In this document: positions 25,053 through 32,165 of the stretch, one piece after another | Position numbering within the stretch: the first letter of the stretch is position 1 | How the letters are laid out: each line of letters opens with the position of its first letter | NCBI GenBank assembly: GCA_017440045.1 | Contig: JAFSIA010000043.1 | Span: 1-34,043 of the forward strand | Reading direction: 5' to 3' | Source of the DNA: Lachnospiraceae bacterium | GTDB taxonomy: Bacteria; Bacillota; Clostridia; Lachnospirales; Lachnospiraceae | Length of the DNA: 34,043 nucleotides | Program-made: the position numbers and the translations under genes | The notes under the pieces: generated by a model | The model's database searches: none | Told to the model about the DNA's origin: nothing | Seen by the model: only the letters and a program-made list of their open reading frames with translations

Positions 25053-26099
25053 TTAAAAGTACCTCTTCCTATCAGCCTTAATTCGCTTACTTAATTTAGA
25101 TACTTCCTTATGCCACTTTTGCTTATCTCTCATATATGCCATCTTGTCATCTGAATATTTTGCTTCATTTTTGAGATTGCAATAACTATTCCAACGCTCC
25201 CTAGACAATTCTCCGCTTTCTATAGCTGCCCTTATGGCACATCCAGGTTCAGTAATATGTTTACAGTCATTAAATTTGCATTTTCCCAAATACTTCTCGA
25301 CATCAGTAAATGCTTCTTCTAATCCGCTTGAAACATCCCACATTCCTAGTTCACGCATTCCCGGAGTATCGATAATCATAGCCCCACATTTAAGCATAAT
25401 AAGCTGTCTATGTGTTGTAGTATGCCTTCCCTTGCTATCATCCTCGCGTATTCCACTTACAGCCATAATTTCCTCACCTGCAAGTCGATTTACAAGACTG
25501 GACTTACCCACACCAGATGAGCCAAGAAATACAATTGTTTTCGATGGCTTTAAATATCCCATCAATTCTTCTATTCCATCACCTGTTTTAGCGCTTACTA
25601 TGTGAACATTTACCCCAAAAGCAACTCTCTCCACAGCGCTTATGTAATGATTATATTCCTCTACCAAATCTGCTTTTGTCAAGACAATAACAGGTGTGGC
25701 CCCTGACTGCCATGCCAATGTCAAATATCTTTCAAGGCGTTTTTCATTAAAATCCATATTAAGAGATTGCATTATAAATACATAATCAAAATTTGCCGCT
25801 ACTACCTGTTCTCCGCGCCCCGGAGTAGGATTTCGACGCAAAAAGAATGTCTTACGCGGCAATGTAGCAATAATCTGGCTATCTCCATTGTCAATATAGT
25901 TTATTAAAACAAAATCACCTGTTGTAGGAAATTCTTCATATCCACCATAATACTCCTTTGTTTTTAGCCTTGCGTACAACTCTCCATACTCACACACTAC
26001 TTGATATCGTTCCTTATGAACTGCAGTAACCCTAGCTGGAACTGCTGCCATATTTTCTGATTTCATATCTTCTGTAAATCCATAATCTTTTATATCCAT
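25053..26099 (-). CDS. rsgA: ribosome small-subunit-dependent GTPase RsgA
   Basis: A 348-residue circularly permuted GTPase that assists late 30S maturation. Order of parts: OB-fold (about 18-90), GTPase with G4 LTKADL (about 142), G1 GSSGVGKSS (about 194) and G3 DTPGMRE, then a zinc site (CKFNDCKH...GC, about 275-290) and a basic tail. It is longer than the roughly 290-residue Firmicutes form usually found beside prkC and rpe, so it may be a second copy. GGAGG precedes the start. The only clear promoter upstream lies beyond two terminators and a mini-ORF, which implies attenuation. Confidence 0.93.
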   Translation of the reverse strand: MDIKDYGFTEDMKSENMAAVPARVTAVHKERYQVVCEYGELYARLKTKEYYGGYEEFPTTGDFVLINYIDNGDSQIIATLPRKTFFLRRNPTPGRGEQVVAANFDYVFIMQSLNMDFNEKRLERYLTLAWQSGATPVIVLTKADLVEEYNHYISAVERVAFGVNVHIVSAKTGDGIEELMGYLKPSKTIVFLGSSGVGKSSLVNRLAGEEIMAVSGIREDDSKGRHTTTHRQLIMLKCGAMIIDTPGMRELGMWDVSSGLEEAFTDVEKYLGKCKFNDCKHITEPGCAIRAAIESGELSRERWNSYCNLKNEAKYSDDKMAYMRDKQKWHKEVSKLSKRIKADRKRYF

Positions 26100-26163
26100 T
26101 TTTTATTTCCTCCAAAAAATTTATTAATATAATTTGCTTGTTTCTTAACACTAACTCATTCAT
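26032..26163 (-). CDS. possible 43-residue leader ORF overlapping the start of rsgA
   Basis: A frame of 43 codons starts at ATG 26163 with AAGGAG 8 nt upstream, one of the better ribosome binding sites in the region. It reads in another frame across the rsgA start and stops at TAG inside rsgA (26032-26034). The first residues are MNELVLRNKQIILIN. It may couple ribosome traffic to rsgA initiation or be chance. No homology is recognised. Confidence 0.35.
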   Translation of the reverse strand: MNELVLRNKQIILINFLEEIKNGYKRLWIYRRYEIRKYGSSSS

Positions 26164-26203
26164 ACTTAAAACTCCTTTCCTATTTTTTTACTGAAAAAGG
26201 ACA

Positions 26204-26249
26204 TAAAAATACCGTAAGAAGCAACCCTAATAATTGCTACTCCTTACGG
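26204..26249 (-). terminator. second terminator of the rsgA leader
   Basis: Minus strand: outer arms CCGTAAG/CTTACGG (26243-26249 and 26212-26218) and an inner AGCAA/TTGCT stem, followed by TATTTTTAT. It lies about 15 nt beyond the first leader terminator and upstream of rsgA. Confidence 0.75.
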
Positions 26250-26263
26250 TTAATTATAGGTAT

Positions 26264-26288
26264 AAAAATAACACACCCTAAGAGTGTG
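26264..26288 (-). terminator. first terminator of the rsgA leader
   Basis: Minus strand: 7-bp stem CACACTC/GGGTGTG (26282-26288 with 26272-26278, one T-G pair) with a 3-nt loop, then TTATTTTTA. Confidence 0.75.
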
Positions 26289-26433
26289 CTACAACCAATA
26301 GTTATAGTATTCACAAAAGGTTACTTAAAACGGCATAGCAAAACAAATCGTAGTTGTCCTGCAACTTCGATTAATCTAAATCGCAGTTGTTCTAAGGTCT
26401 ACCACAATTTAACTGCCAGCGCCCTTATTCAGT

Positions 26434-26466
26434 TTAAACTTCAATTCCCTCGCTACAAACTGTCAT
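26434..26466 (-). CDS. 10-residue leader peptide MTVCSEGIEV
   Basis: ATG at 26466 with AAAGGAG 8 nt upstream, ten codons, then TAA (26434-26436). It begins about 40 nt after the predicted transcription start of a fully consensus promoter. The strong initiation signals on such a tiny frame argue for a regulatory leader peptide rather than a protein. No recognised peptide family. It is too short for coding statistics, so this rests on the signals around it. Confidence 0.5.
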   Translation of the reverse strand: MTVCSEGIEV

Positions 26467-26511
26467 TATTTTTTCTCCTTTCGTCATCTGCTTTCGCAGT
26501 TATTTTGTGAC

Positions 26512-26540
26512 ATTATAACACTACAAAAGGTTGCTGTCAA
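26512..26540 (-). promoter_or_regulatory. fully consensus promoter of the rsgA leader
   Basis: Minus strand: -35 TTGACA (26535-26540), 17-bp spacer, -10 TATAAT (26512-26517); both boxes match consensus exactly. The -35 box sits within a hairpin (26527-26552) that probably also terminates the upstream HAAS gene. Confidence 0.88.
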
Positions 26541-26552
26541 TTCAGCAACCTT
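26527..26552 (-). terminator. hairpin after the HAAS-domain gene
   Basis: Perfect 10-bp stem AAGGTTGCTG/CAGCAACCTT (26527-26536 and 26543-26552) with a 6-nt loop, 30 nt beyond the upstream gene's stop. The minus-strand tail is a short TTTTG, so efficiency may be moderate. It overlaps the -35 box of the rsgA leader promoter. Confidence 0.6.
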
Positions 26553-26582
26553 GCTAGTACTCTTATTTCTCTTTTACTTTTA

Positions 26583-27605
26583 TTAGCGCTTGTCATACTT
26601 ATATGTCTTATAGATGGTTACGCCTGCTTCTATAAATGCAATAAGGCAAATGATTCCCACTATAATGTCACTAATTAAATCACTTCCCCAGTAACGGAGT
26701 ATGTCGCCTTTAGCAAATTCTGTTTTACCAAGGTATTCTTTAAGCTGCTCCCCAAAACTAGGATTCCATATATTCATACATTTAAATGCTATAAACGCAC
26801 ATACTACGCTGATTGCATTACATATAATGCTACTATACATAACCACTTTGCAGTATTGACCATATATTAATCTGATTATCTCATCAAACATACATACCGC
26901 CAAGGAAAACACAAAAATTGGCACTATACTGCTCCACTCAGCTAAATTAAAGATACATCCTACACTTCTTATTCCATCATCTGTGCTTTCAAACATTCCA
27001 AACACTTCCGGCACAAACACAAGCACACCTGCAAAGGCAACCATTATAACTATGCTTATGACACTGTCCGCGCGACTTATAAGAGATTTCTTATCAGGAA
27101 CAGCCGGCAATGCCGACGGAGACCACTTAACGTCTGGCTTTATATCAAGTTTTACCTTGTAATGTTCCAGTATTGCAAAAATAATTGTCACAACACCTAC
27201 CATAGCGCATGCGCCTGAAGTGATAGTCGTTAATCCTTCCTTAAAAAATCCTTTAAGAAAATCCTTAATATCTCCTGCACCTGTAATACCATGAACAATG
27301 CCGGAAACAATTGCTGATATGCCTATGGCAAGTAAACCAATCTTCAATATCCATATATAATTATCGTAATAGTCAGGACCTATAACGTAGTTGTTATCTC
27401 CTCTGTATCTCTTTGCAAAATCAGCAGGATTACCAAGCTTCTCTAATACCTGTTCTACCGAGCACTCTTCCTCCTCACGCATGTCCTCAATAAGCGCCTC
27501 TAATTCCAGCTTTATCTCCTGACGCATATTTTGAGGCACTCTTTTGGTAACCTCATAAATATATCTTTCTGTCATGTCCTTTTCGCTTATGTTCTTCTCA
27601 CTCAT
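26583..27605 (-). CDS. HAAS-domain membrane protein (DUF1700-like), partner of PadR
   Basis: A 340-residue protein with an N-terminal cytoplasmic HAAS-type domain (about 10-75: YIYEVTKRVPQNMRQEI and LEKLGNPADFAKRYRG), then about six membrane segments. HAAS heads are commonly encoded beside PadR regulators and are thought to act in signalling or permease control. The start overlaps the PadR stop by one base (TAATG), so expression is coupled. Function of the membrane part is unknown. Confidence 0.8.
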   Translation of the reverse strand: MSEKNISEKDMTERYIYEVTKRVPQNMRQEIKLELEALIEDMREEEECSVEQVLEKLGNPADFAKRYRGDNNYVIGPDYYDNYIWILKIGLLAIGISAIVSGIVHGITGAGDIKDFLKGFFKEGLTTITSGACAMVGVVTIIFAILEHYKVKLDIKPDVKWSPSALPAVPDKKSLISRADSVISIVIMVAFAGVLVFVPEVFGMFESTDDGIRSVGCIFNLAEWSSIVPIFVFSLAVCMFDEIIRLIYGQYCKVVMYSSIICNAISVVCAFIAFKCMNIWNPSFGEQLKEYLGKTEFAKGDILRYWGSDLISDIIVGIICLIAFIEAGVTIYKTYKYDKR

Positions 27606-27940
27606 TATTTATCATCTCCTATTAAACTCTTCATTCCCTCTGACATCTTATTCCACTGTTCTACTAGCTCGTTATATATAGTGTCACCATATACTGTTCT
27701 CTTATAATACTTTCGCGGCTTAGCCTCATCTGTATTCCACTCACTGCAAAGAAGCTCCTGCTTCTCAAGTCGTCTAAGTAGCGGATATAATGTGTTAGCA
27801 TCTATGGATATTCCCTTTTCCTCCAGATTCTGAACCAATGCATATCCATATCTTGCCTCGCCTAGCTGACTTAAAACGCAGAGTATCAAGGTACCACGAC
27901 GCAGCTCTGAAAGTAGGCTCTCTAGTAAATCTTTTTCCAA
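27605..27940 (-). CDS. PadR-family transcriptional regulator
   Basis: A 111-residue winged-helix regulator: LRRGTLILCVLSQLGEARYGYAL, then the NTLYPLLRRLEKQELL recognition region, and YYKRTVYG in the wing, followed by a short helical C-terminus. A TTG start at 27940 with GAGGTG upstream is chosen: the promoter at 27971-28000 would put the longer frame's ATG at the -35 box. It is translationally coupled to the HAAS protein. Effector unknown. Confidence 0.85.
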   Translation of the reverse strand: MEKDLLESLLSELRRGTLILCVLSQLGEARYGYALVQNLEEKGISIDANTLYPLLRRLEKQELLCSEWNTDEAKPRKYYKRTVYGDTIYNELVEQWNKMSEGMKSLIGDDK

Positions 27941-27970
27941 AATATCACCTCTTTTATATTGTGTGATATT

Positions 27971-28000
27971 ATTATAGTGTATGTCGCACAGTATTGTCAA
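27971..28000 (-). promoter_or_regulatory. promoter of the padR-HAAS operon
   Basis: Minus strand: -35 TTGACA (27995-28000) and -10 TATAAT (27971-27976) with an 18-bp spacer. TGTG and CACA half-sites flank the -10 (about 27962-27990), a plausible place for PadR autoregulation. Confidence 0.75.
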
Positions 28001-28043
28001 GTATAAAATATCTTATTATAGTAACTAGCGTATATTACAATAT

Positions 28044-28085
28044 AAAAATAACCGCCCCAGTCTGCAAAACCAAGCGGTTATTTTT
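28044..28085. terminator. bidirectional terminator hairpin
   Basis: A 12-bp perfect stem, AAAAATAACCGC (28044-28055) with GCGGTTATTTTT (28074-28085), and an 18-nt loop. The A- and T-tracts allow function on either strand. It likely closed the leftward ABC exporter gene of which only a scrap remains at 28185-28265. Confidence 0.8.
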
Positions 28086-28184
28086 CTAATCATTTATATG
28101 TTGGCTAGCCGTCTATCGGTAGCACCTTTATATTATTATAGTAATACTATTTACAAACTATGTCAAAAGTTTTTTCCCACATCA

Positions 28185-28265
28185 TCATACATAATACTGC
28201 GCCTGTGCATTCCAAAGCTTCGCATACAATCCATCCTCATTCTGAACAAGGTCTTCATGGCTAGC
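28185..28265 (-). pseudogene. 3'-end remnant of an ABC exporter ATPase gene
   Basis: The minus strand between a TAG (28266-28268) and a TGA (28185-28187) encodes 26 residues, including SHEDLVQ, GLYAKLWNAQAQYY at its end. This is the usual C-terminus of half-size ABC exporters (GxHEELL...YAxLWxxQ). No upstream part is present; instead the HipA-like gene ends immediately before it. It therefore looks like a scar left when the module at 28271-29679 replaced or was inserted into an exporter gene. Confidence 0.7.
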
Positions 28266-28270
28266 CTAAT

Positions 28271-29080
28271 TTACTTAAACAAATAGCTATATTTTCTCAT
28301 CTGCGCGCATAAAATCAGCCTGACTCTCTCTCTTATTTCATCAGAATATTGAGTTGCACTATCCACTAGCTCACATATATCCTTCTCTGTAAAGCCAAAC
28401 TTTATATTAACATTGTACAATGCCTCAGCTATATCTAGTTGCTCATCCAAGCTAGTGCATATTGTCTTGGCTTGTACATTTTCCATTAGCTTATATACAT
28501 CCTCCCCAAGTGGATAATCCATAGTCGTATCTGCCAATAAAGCGGCTCCATTATCAAATATAGGACAGTATGCAAATTCTCCCCTCTCATTCATTAACAC
28601 GGCTATATTATGGGTATGCCTGTCTTCATTTAAGAAAAAGGCATCTATGGTCAATAGCTTGCACATATATACTCCAAAATCTTTCAACCCTGTTATTCTC
28701 TCCACCTGTTCGACAATAAATTTTAATCTATCCTTATTTTCAGCTATGGTGTATATAGCCTTATTAAGACTTTCACCAAAGAAGTTCTTAAATAATCTTT
28801 CTAGGGTAATAATCTGCCAGCCTTCTTTTAAAAAATTGTTACTTCTTGCTCCATTATATATGACATTATTATATTTTATTTGTTCTAAATCATATATTAC
28901 AAACTCATCCTCTAATAATGTGGATTTTTGTAAAAGATGGGAAATCACATATTCTACTAAGCCTTCATATCCCGTGAAATCCGCTTTGTACCACAATCCG
29001 TTATTTTCCCACTTTAATTGATTTCCCTTAGAGGATTGTCGTTCATTTTTCCTTACATCCTGCTGGAACAATTCAACCAT
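28271..29080 (-). CDS. HipA-like protein kinase domain protein
   Basis: A 269-residue protein resembling the kinase part of HipA. The N-terminal nucleotide-binding region has LWYKADF (about 29-35) and GYEGLVEYV, the catalytic loop is NEDRHTHN (151-158) and the metal-binding motif DNG is at 176-178, all as in active kinases. It lacks the N-terminal subdomain of full HipA (about 440 residues), recalling split HipBST-type kinases. GAGGTGAG precedes the start. It follows the HTH protein gene by 53 nt. Toxin or phage-defence roles are possible inferences; no target is known. Confidence 0.8.
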   Translation of the reverse strand: MVELFQQDVRKNERQSSKGNQLKWENNGLWYKADFTGYEGLVEYVISHLLQKSTLLEDEFVIYDLEQIKYNNVIYNGARSNNFLKEGWQIITLERLFKNFFGESLNKAIYTIAENKDRLKFIVEQVERITGLKDFGVYMCKLLTIDAFFLNEDRHTHNIAVLMNERGEFAYCPIFDNGAALLADTTMDYPLGEDVYKLMENVQAKTICTSLDEQLDIAEALYNVNIKFGFTEKDICELVDSATQYSDEIRERVRLILCAQMRKYSYLFK

Positions 29081-29133
29081 ATACTCACCTCACTGTCATC
29101 ATTCCTGAAACTATATGTTTTTGTTTTATATTT

Positions 29134-29679
29134 CTATCTCTCTATCTTTATCCAAAAATTGTCCTCTGCCATTCTACCTTCTGTTTTTTCAATTATCATA
29201 AATGTATCGTAAAATGGCAAATCTAAATCCTTTAAAATCAATTTCATCTTATCGCGACTTTTAGGAAAACATCTGGATTCTAAAAATTCCATATACATAT
29301 CGTAATCTGGATTCTCTATGACCCCAAAGGCTTTAAACATAACGTTATCTGTATAATTAGCAATTTTTATATTTTTACTTATCTCATCTACATCAATGAT
29401 AGTACATATATTTTGATTGTGCATATAATAAAGGCGAAGAGGGTATATTTTTTCTGGCATCTCTATCTCACTAATATATTCCGGATGATTTTCTAACATC
29501 TTTATCAATAGTACAACTGGTCCTGTTATAGCTTCACTACTACGCTCCCATCTTTCAATAGTAGGCTTAGAACAATTAAGCAAATGAGCAAACTCCTTCT
29601 GGGTTAATTTTAGTTGCTTTCTAATATTTTTTATTTCATTTGCAGTTATATACTCTGGTATTGCAAATCTGTTATCCAT
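29134..29679 (-). CDS. XRE/MqsA-type HTH protein paired with the HipA-like kinase
   Basis: A 181-residue protein with an N-terminal helix-turn-helix (about 13-62: ITANEIKNIRKQLKLTQKEFA, then SKPTIERWERS), a linker, and a C-terminal domain (about 110-181) with FLESRCFPKSRDKMK and a closing DLPFYDTFMIIEKTEGR block that I have seen beside HipA-like kinases. The C-terminal part may stand in for the missing N-terminal subdomain of HipA. A palindrome inside its promoter (29716-29736) suggests it represses itself, like an antitoxin. Confidence 0.78.
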   Translation of the reverse strand: MDNRFAIPEYITANEIKNIRKQLKLTQKEFAHLLNCSKPTIERWERSSEAITGPVVLLIKMLENHPEYISEIEMPEKIYPLRLYYMHNQNICTIIDVDEISKNIKIANYTDNVMFKAFGVIENPDYDMYMEFLESRCFPKSRDKMKLILKDLDLPFYDTFMIIEKTEGRMAEDNFWIKIER

Positions 29680-29712
29680 AGCATTAACCTCTCTTCGACT
29701 TATTCTAATCTT

Positions 29713-29741
29713 ATTAAACCATTATTTTGATGGTTTGTAAA
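29713..29741 (-). promoter_or_regulatory. promoter and operator of the HTH-kinase module
   Basis: Minus strand: -35 TTTACA (29736-29741), 17-bp spacer, -10 TTTAAT (29713-29718). A perfect palindrome AAACCAT-N7-ATGGTTT (29716-29736) spans the spacer and touches both boxes, the right place for autorepression by the HTH protein. Confidence 0.72.
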
Positions 29742-29744
29742 GAA

Positions 29745-29771
29745 AAAAAGTCGTTAAAATAACGACTTTTT
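29745..29771. terminator. bidirectional terminator between glnQ-like gene and HTH module
   Basis: A 12-bp perfect stem (29745-29756 with 29760-29771) and a 3-nt loop, with A-rich and T-rich ends. It ends the leftward amino-acid transporter operon and shields the HTH-kinase module from read-through. Confidence 0.88.
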
Positions 29772-29791
29772 ATTCAAAATATTTATTATAA

Positions 29792-30535
29792 TTATAAAAC
29801 CTTTGACAAGAAATCTTTTAATCTCTGATTCTTAGGATTATTAAATACTTCCTCTGGCGTTCCGCTCTCTGCTATCTTACCTTGGTCAAAAAATACTACT
29901 CTGCTGGCCACCTCTCTGGCGAAGCCCATCTCGTGTGTTACACATATCATAGTAATTCCACTTCCTGCAAGTCCTTTCATAACATCAAGAACCTCTCCAA
30001 CCATCTCCGGATCAAGAGCCGATGTAGGCTCATCAAAAAGTATTGCTTCTGGTTCCATCGCCAACGCTCGACATATAGCTACACGCTGCTTCTGACCTCC
30101 CGAAAGCTGACTAGGATACGCATTCTCCTTGTCACTAAGTCCAACTCTTGCAAGCAGCTCCCTTGCCTTTGTCTCCGCCTCTTCCTTGCTCATCTTCTTA
30201 AGCTCCATAGGACCAATTGTAAGATTCTTAAGAATGGTCATATGTGGAAACAAATTAAAATTCTGAAATACCATCATCATTTTCTGTCTCTGCTTGTTTA
30301 TATCTACCTTTTTATCATTGATATTGATACCATCTATAAAGATTTCGCCACCAGTTGGCTCCTCAAGATGATTTATACAACGTAAAAACGTAGATTTACC
30401 ACAGCCTGATGGTCCAATAATAGCGATAACCTCGCCTCTTTTTATATCTATATCAATGCCGTCTAAAACTTCCAAATCCTTAAAGGATTTTTTAAGTCCT
30501 CGTATGCTTATCATGATATCGTTGTTCTCGTTCAT
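29792..30535 (-). CDS. glnQ: polar amino acid ABC transporter ATP-binding protein
   Basis: A 247-residue ATPase of the polar-amino-acid uptake family (GlnQ/HisP type). Walker [10 protein letters not shown] (about 38), Q-loop [14 protein letters not shown], signature LSGGQKQR, Walker [15 protein letters not shown] and switch [12 protein letters not shown] are all present. The sequence is one of the most conserved in the window. It lies 18 nt after the fused binding protein-permease gene and provides the energy for that transporter. The precise amino acid is unknown; the name is by family. Confidence 0.93.
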   Translation of the reverse strand: MNENNDIMISIRGLKKSFKDLEVLDGIDIDIKRGEVIAIIGPSGCGKSTFLRCINHLEEPTGGEIFIDGININDKKVDINKQRQKMMMVFQNFNLFPHMTILKNLTIGPMELKKMSKEEAETKARELLARVGLSDKENAYPSQLSGGQKQRVAICRALAMEPEAILFDEPTSALDPEMVGEVLDVMKGLAGSGITMICVTHEMGFAREVASRVVFFDQGKIAESGTPEEVFNNPKNQRLKDFLSKVL

Positions 30536-30553
30536 ACATTTTATCCTTTCTGC

Positions 30554-32080
30554 CTATTTTCCGTCTGTTTTCAGCTTCTTTTCCAGCTTTCCGACAAGTG
30601 CTGTAAGTATCATTACAATCAAGAGATACACAAGCGCCACTGCTATAAGTGGCGGAAACGCATCATATGTACGGCTTCGTATATAATCTGCACCTCTTGT
30701 CATATCCATAATACCTATATATCCCGAAATAGACGTTTCCTTTATGAGAACTATCAACTCATTACCGATGGCAGGCAATACATTTTTCAGAGCCTGTGGC
30801 AATATGAAATGTCTCATCGTCTGAACATAATTAAATCCAAGGCTTCTTCCCGCCTCAAACTGTCCATTATCAATAGACATAATACCTGAACGAACAATCT
30901 CTGTCATATACGCTGCTGAGTTAAGTCCAAATGCAAGGACTGCAACAAACACCTTATTAATATTGCTTGTGGCAAAGATTACATAATATATAATAAGTAA
31001 CTGTATCATTACCGGTGTTCCTCTGATAATGGTTACATATATCTTAACTAATAAATTTAACAGCTTAAGCTTGCCTGTCTTGTCGCTGGTTGCTCTTATA
31101 ATAGCAAATATAAAGCCCAAACCAACACCTATGACAACTGCAAAAAAGCTGATTTCCAATGTTGTAAGAAGTCCCTCTGCTATGTACTTCCAGCGGCTAT
31201 CTTTAATGAAATTGTTCTCATATCTCTCTAATGAAAAAATCGATAAGTCATCGCTCTTACCATTTCTCACTACAATGACCTGAGTAGAAGTAGTGTAGCT
31301 GTCAGTAAAGTTAATACTCTTAAGTCTGTCCTCTGTAACTGTAAGACCTGCCATACCCATATCGGCCTTACCAGAGCTCACTGCTGTGATAATAGAGTCA
31401 AACTCCATATCCTCTATCTCTAACTCCATACCAAGAATATCTGATATAGCAAGTGCCATGTCAGCATCTATACCTACAATCTTGCCACCTTCCACATACT
31501 CATATGGCTCAAAGGCAGCATTTGTAGCCATTACCAGTACACCATTTGATTTGTCTGTACCTTCCGGTGTCTCGTACTTGTAGCTACCTTTATTATCACC
31601 AATGTAATTATCGATAATTTTCTGCATTATTCCGTTTGCTTCTAACTCATCTAAAGCAGCATTTATCTTATCCAACAACTCATCATTTTCCTTTGCAACA
31701 GCAATGGCGTAATCCTCATTGGTAAATTCCTCATCTAATATAGACAAATCCTTATTCAATGCTATAAATGCTTCTGCCGGAAGCTTGTCTATAACAACAC
31801 AGTCTACCTTTCCCTGCTTCAACGACTGAATGGCATCTGCACCCTTATTAAACTGCTGTATCTCTGCATCAGGATACTCATCTGATACGTATATATCACC
31901 TGTCGTTCCAAGCTGAACACCGATTTTGGCATTTGCTAAATCGTCAACCTTCTCTACTGGCGATTTGCCAACTGTTTCACCTGAGCTGCATGATGTTATT
32001 GTAAACGTAGCGGCACATATAGTTATAAACAGCAAGAATAGTGCTGTTATTCGTCTGAATTTTGAATTGTTGAAATTCAT
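30554..32080 (-). CDS. amino acid ABC transporter: lipid-anchored binding protein with permuted lobes fused to permease
   Basis: A 508-residue fusion. A signal peptide with lipobox ITSC (Cys31) is followed by family-3 solute-binding sequence in unusual order. Residues 44-163 match the second lobe plus C-terminal end (DDLANAKIGVQLGTTGD to NGIMQKIIDNYIG). Residues 180-273 match the first lobe (VLVMATNAAFEPYEY to TSTQVIVVRNG). The permease domain (about 296-505) holds about five helices and the EAA loop (406-430). Normal proteins run lobe 1 then lobe 2, so this is a circular permutation. GGAAGGAT precedes the start. It pairs with the ATPase 18 nt downstream. Confidence 0.88.
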   Translation of the reverse strand: MNFNNSKFRRITALFLLFITICAATFTITSCSSGETVGKSPVEKVDDLANAKIGVQLGTTGDIYVSDEYPDAEIQQFNKGADAIQSLKQGKVDCVVIDKLPAEAFIALNKDLSILDEEFTNEDYAIAVAKENDELLDKINAALDELEANGIMQKIIDNYIGDNKGSYKYETPEGTDKSNGVLVMATNAAFEPYEYVEGGKIVGIDADMALAISDILGMELEIEDMEFDSIITAVSSGKADMGMAGLTVTEDRLKSINFTDSYTTSTQVIVVRNGKSDDLSIFSLERYENNFIKDSRWKYIAEGLLTTLEISFFAVVIGVGLGFIFAIIRATSDKTGKLKLLNLLVKIYVTIIRGTPVMIQLLIIYYVIFATSNINKVFVAVLAFGLNSAAYMTEIVRSGIMSIDNGQFEAGRSLGFNYVQTMRHFILPQALKNVLPAIGNELIVLIKETSISGYIGIMDMTRGADYIRSRTYDAFPPLIAVALVYLLIVMILTALVGKLEKKLKTDGK

Positions 32081-32165
32081 AATGTAATCCTTCCTTTATC
32101 ACTAAGTATGTTCTATATTTTACTATATCTTCTGAAAAATTTAAAGAGTCATTATATAGACATAA

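Larger units (their letters stand above)
26262..26505 (-). ncRNA. structured attenuator leader RNA upstream of rsgA
   Basis: From the consensus promoter to the first terminator this would be an RNA of about 240 nt. It contains a CTGC/GCAG hairpin, a mini-ORF with strong ribosome binding site, and three related 11-nt segments. The middle one (26362-26372) can pair with either the one before it (26379-26389) or the one after it (26346-26356), giving two mutually exclusive hairpins ahead of the terminator at 26264-26288. This is the layout of ribosome-mediated attenuators. It matches no RNA family I can name. Confidence 0.6.

Noticed and set aside
26286-26510. A 74-codon plus-strand frame
   Set aside because: It is antisense to the rsgA leader, has no ribosome binding site and no recognisable protein features.
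25053-26540. Idea that the rsgA leader is part of a resistance transposon
   Set aside because: No integrase, transposase, resistance gene or direct repeats were seen around it.
27941-28000. Longer padR reading frame from an upstream ATG
   Set aside because: It starts within the promoter (-35 box), so it cannot be in the transcript; the TTG with GAGGTG fits.
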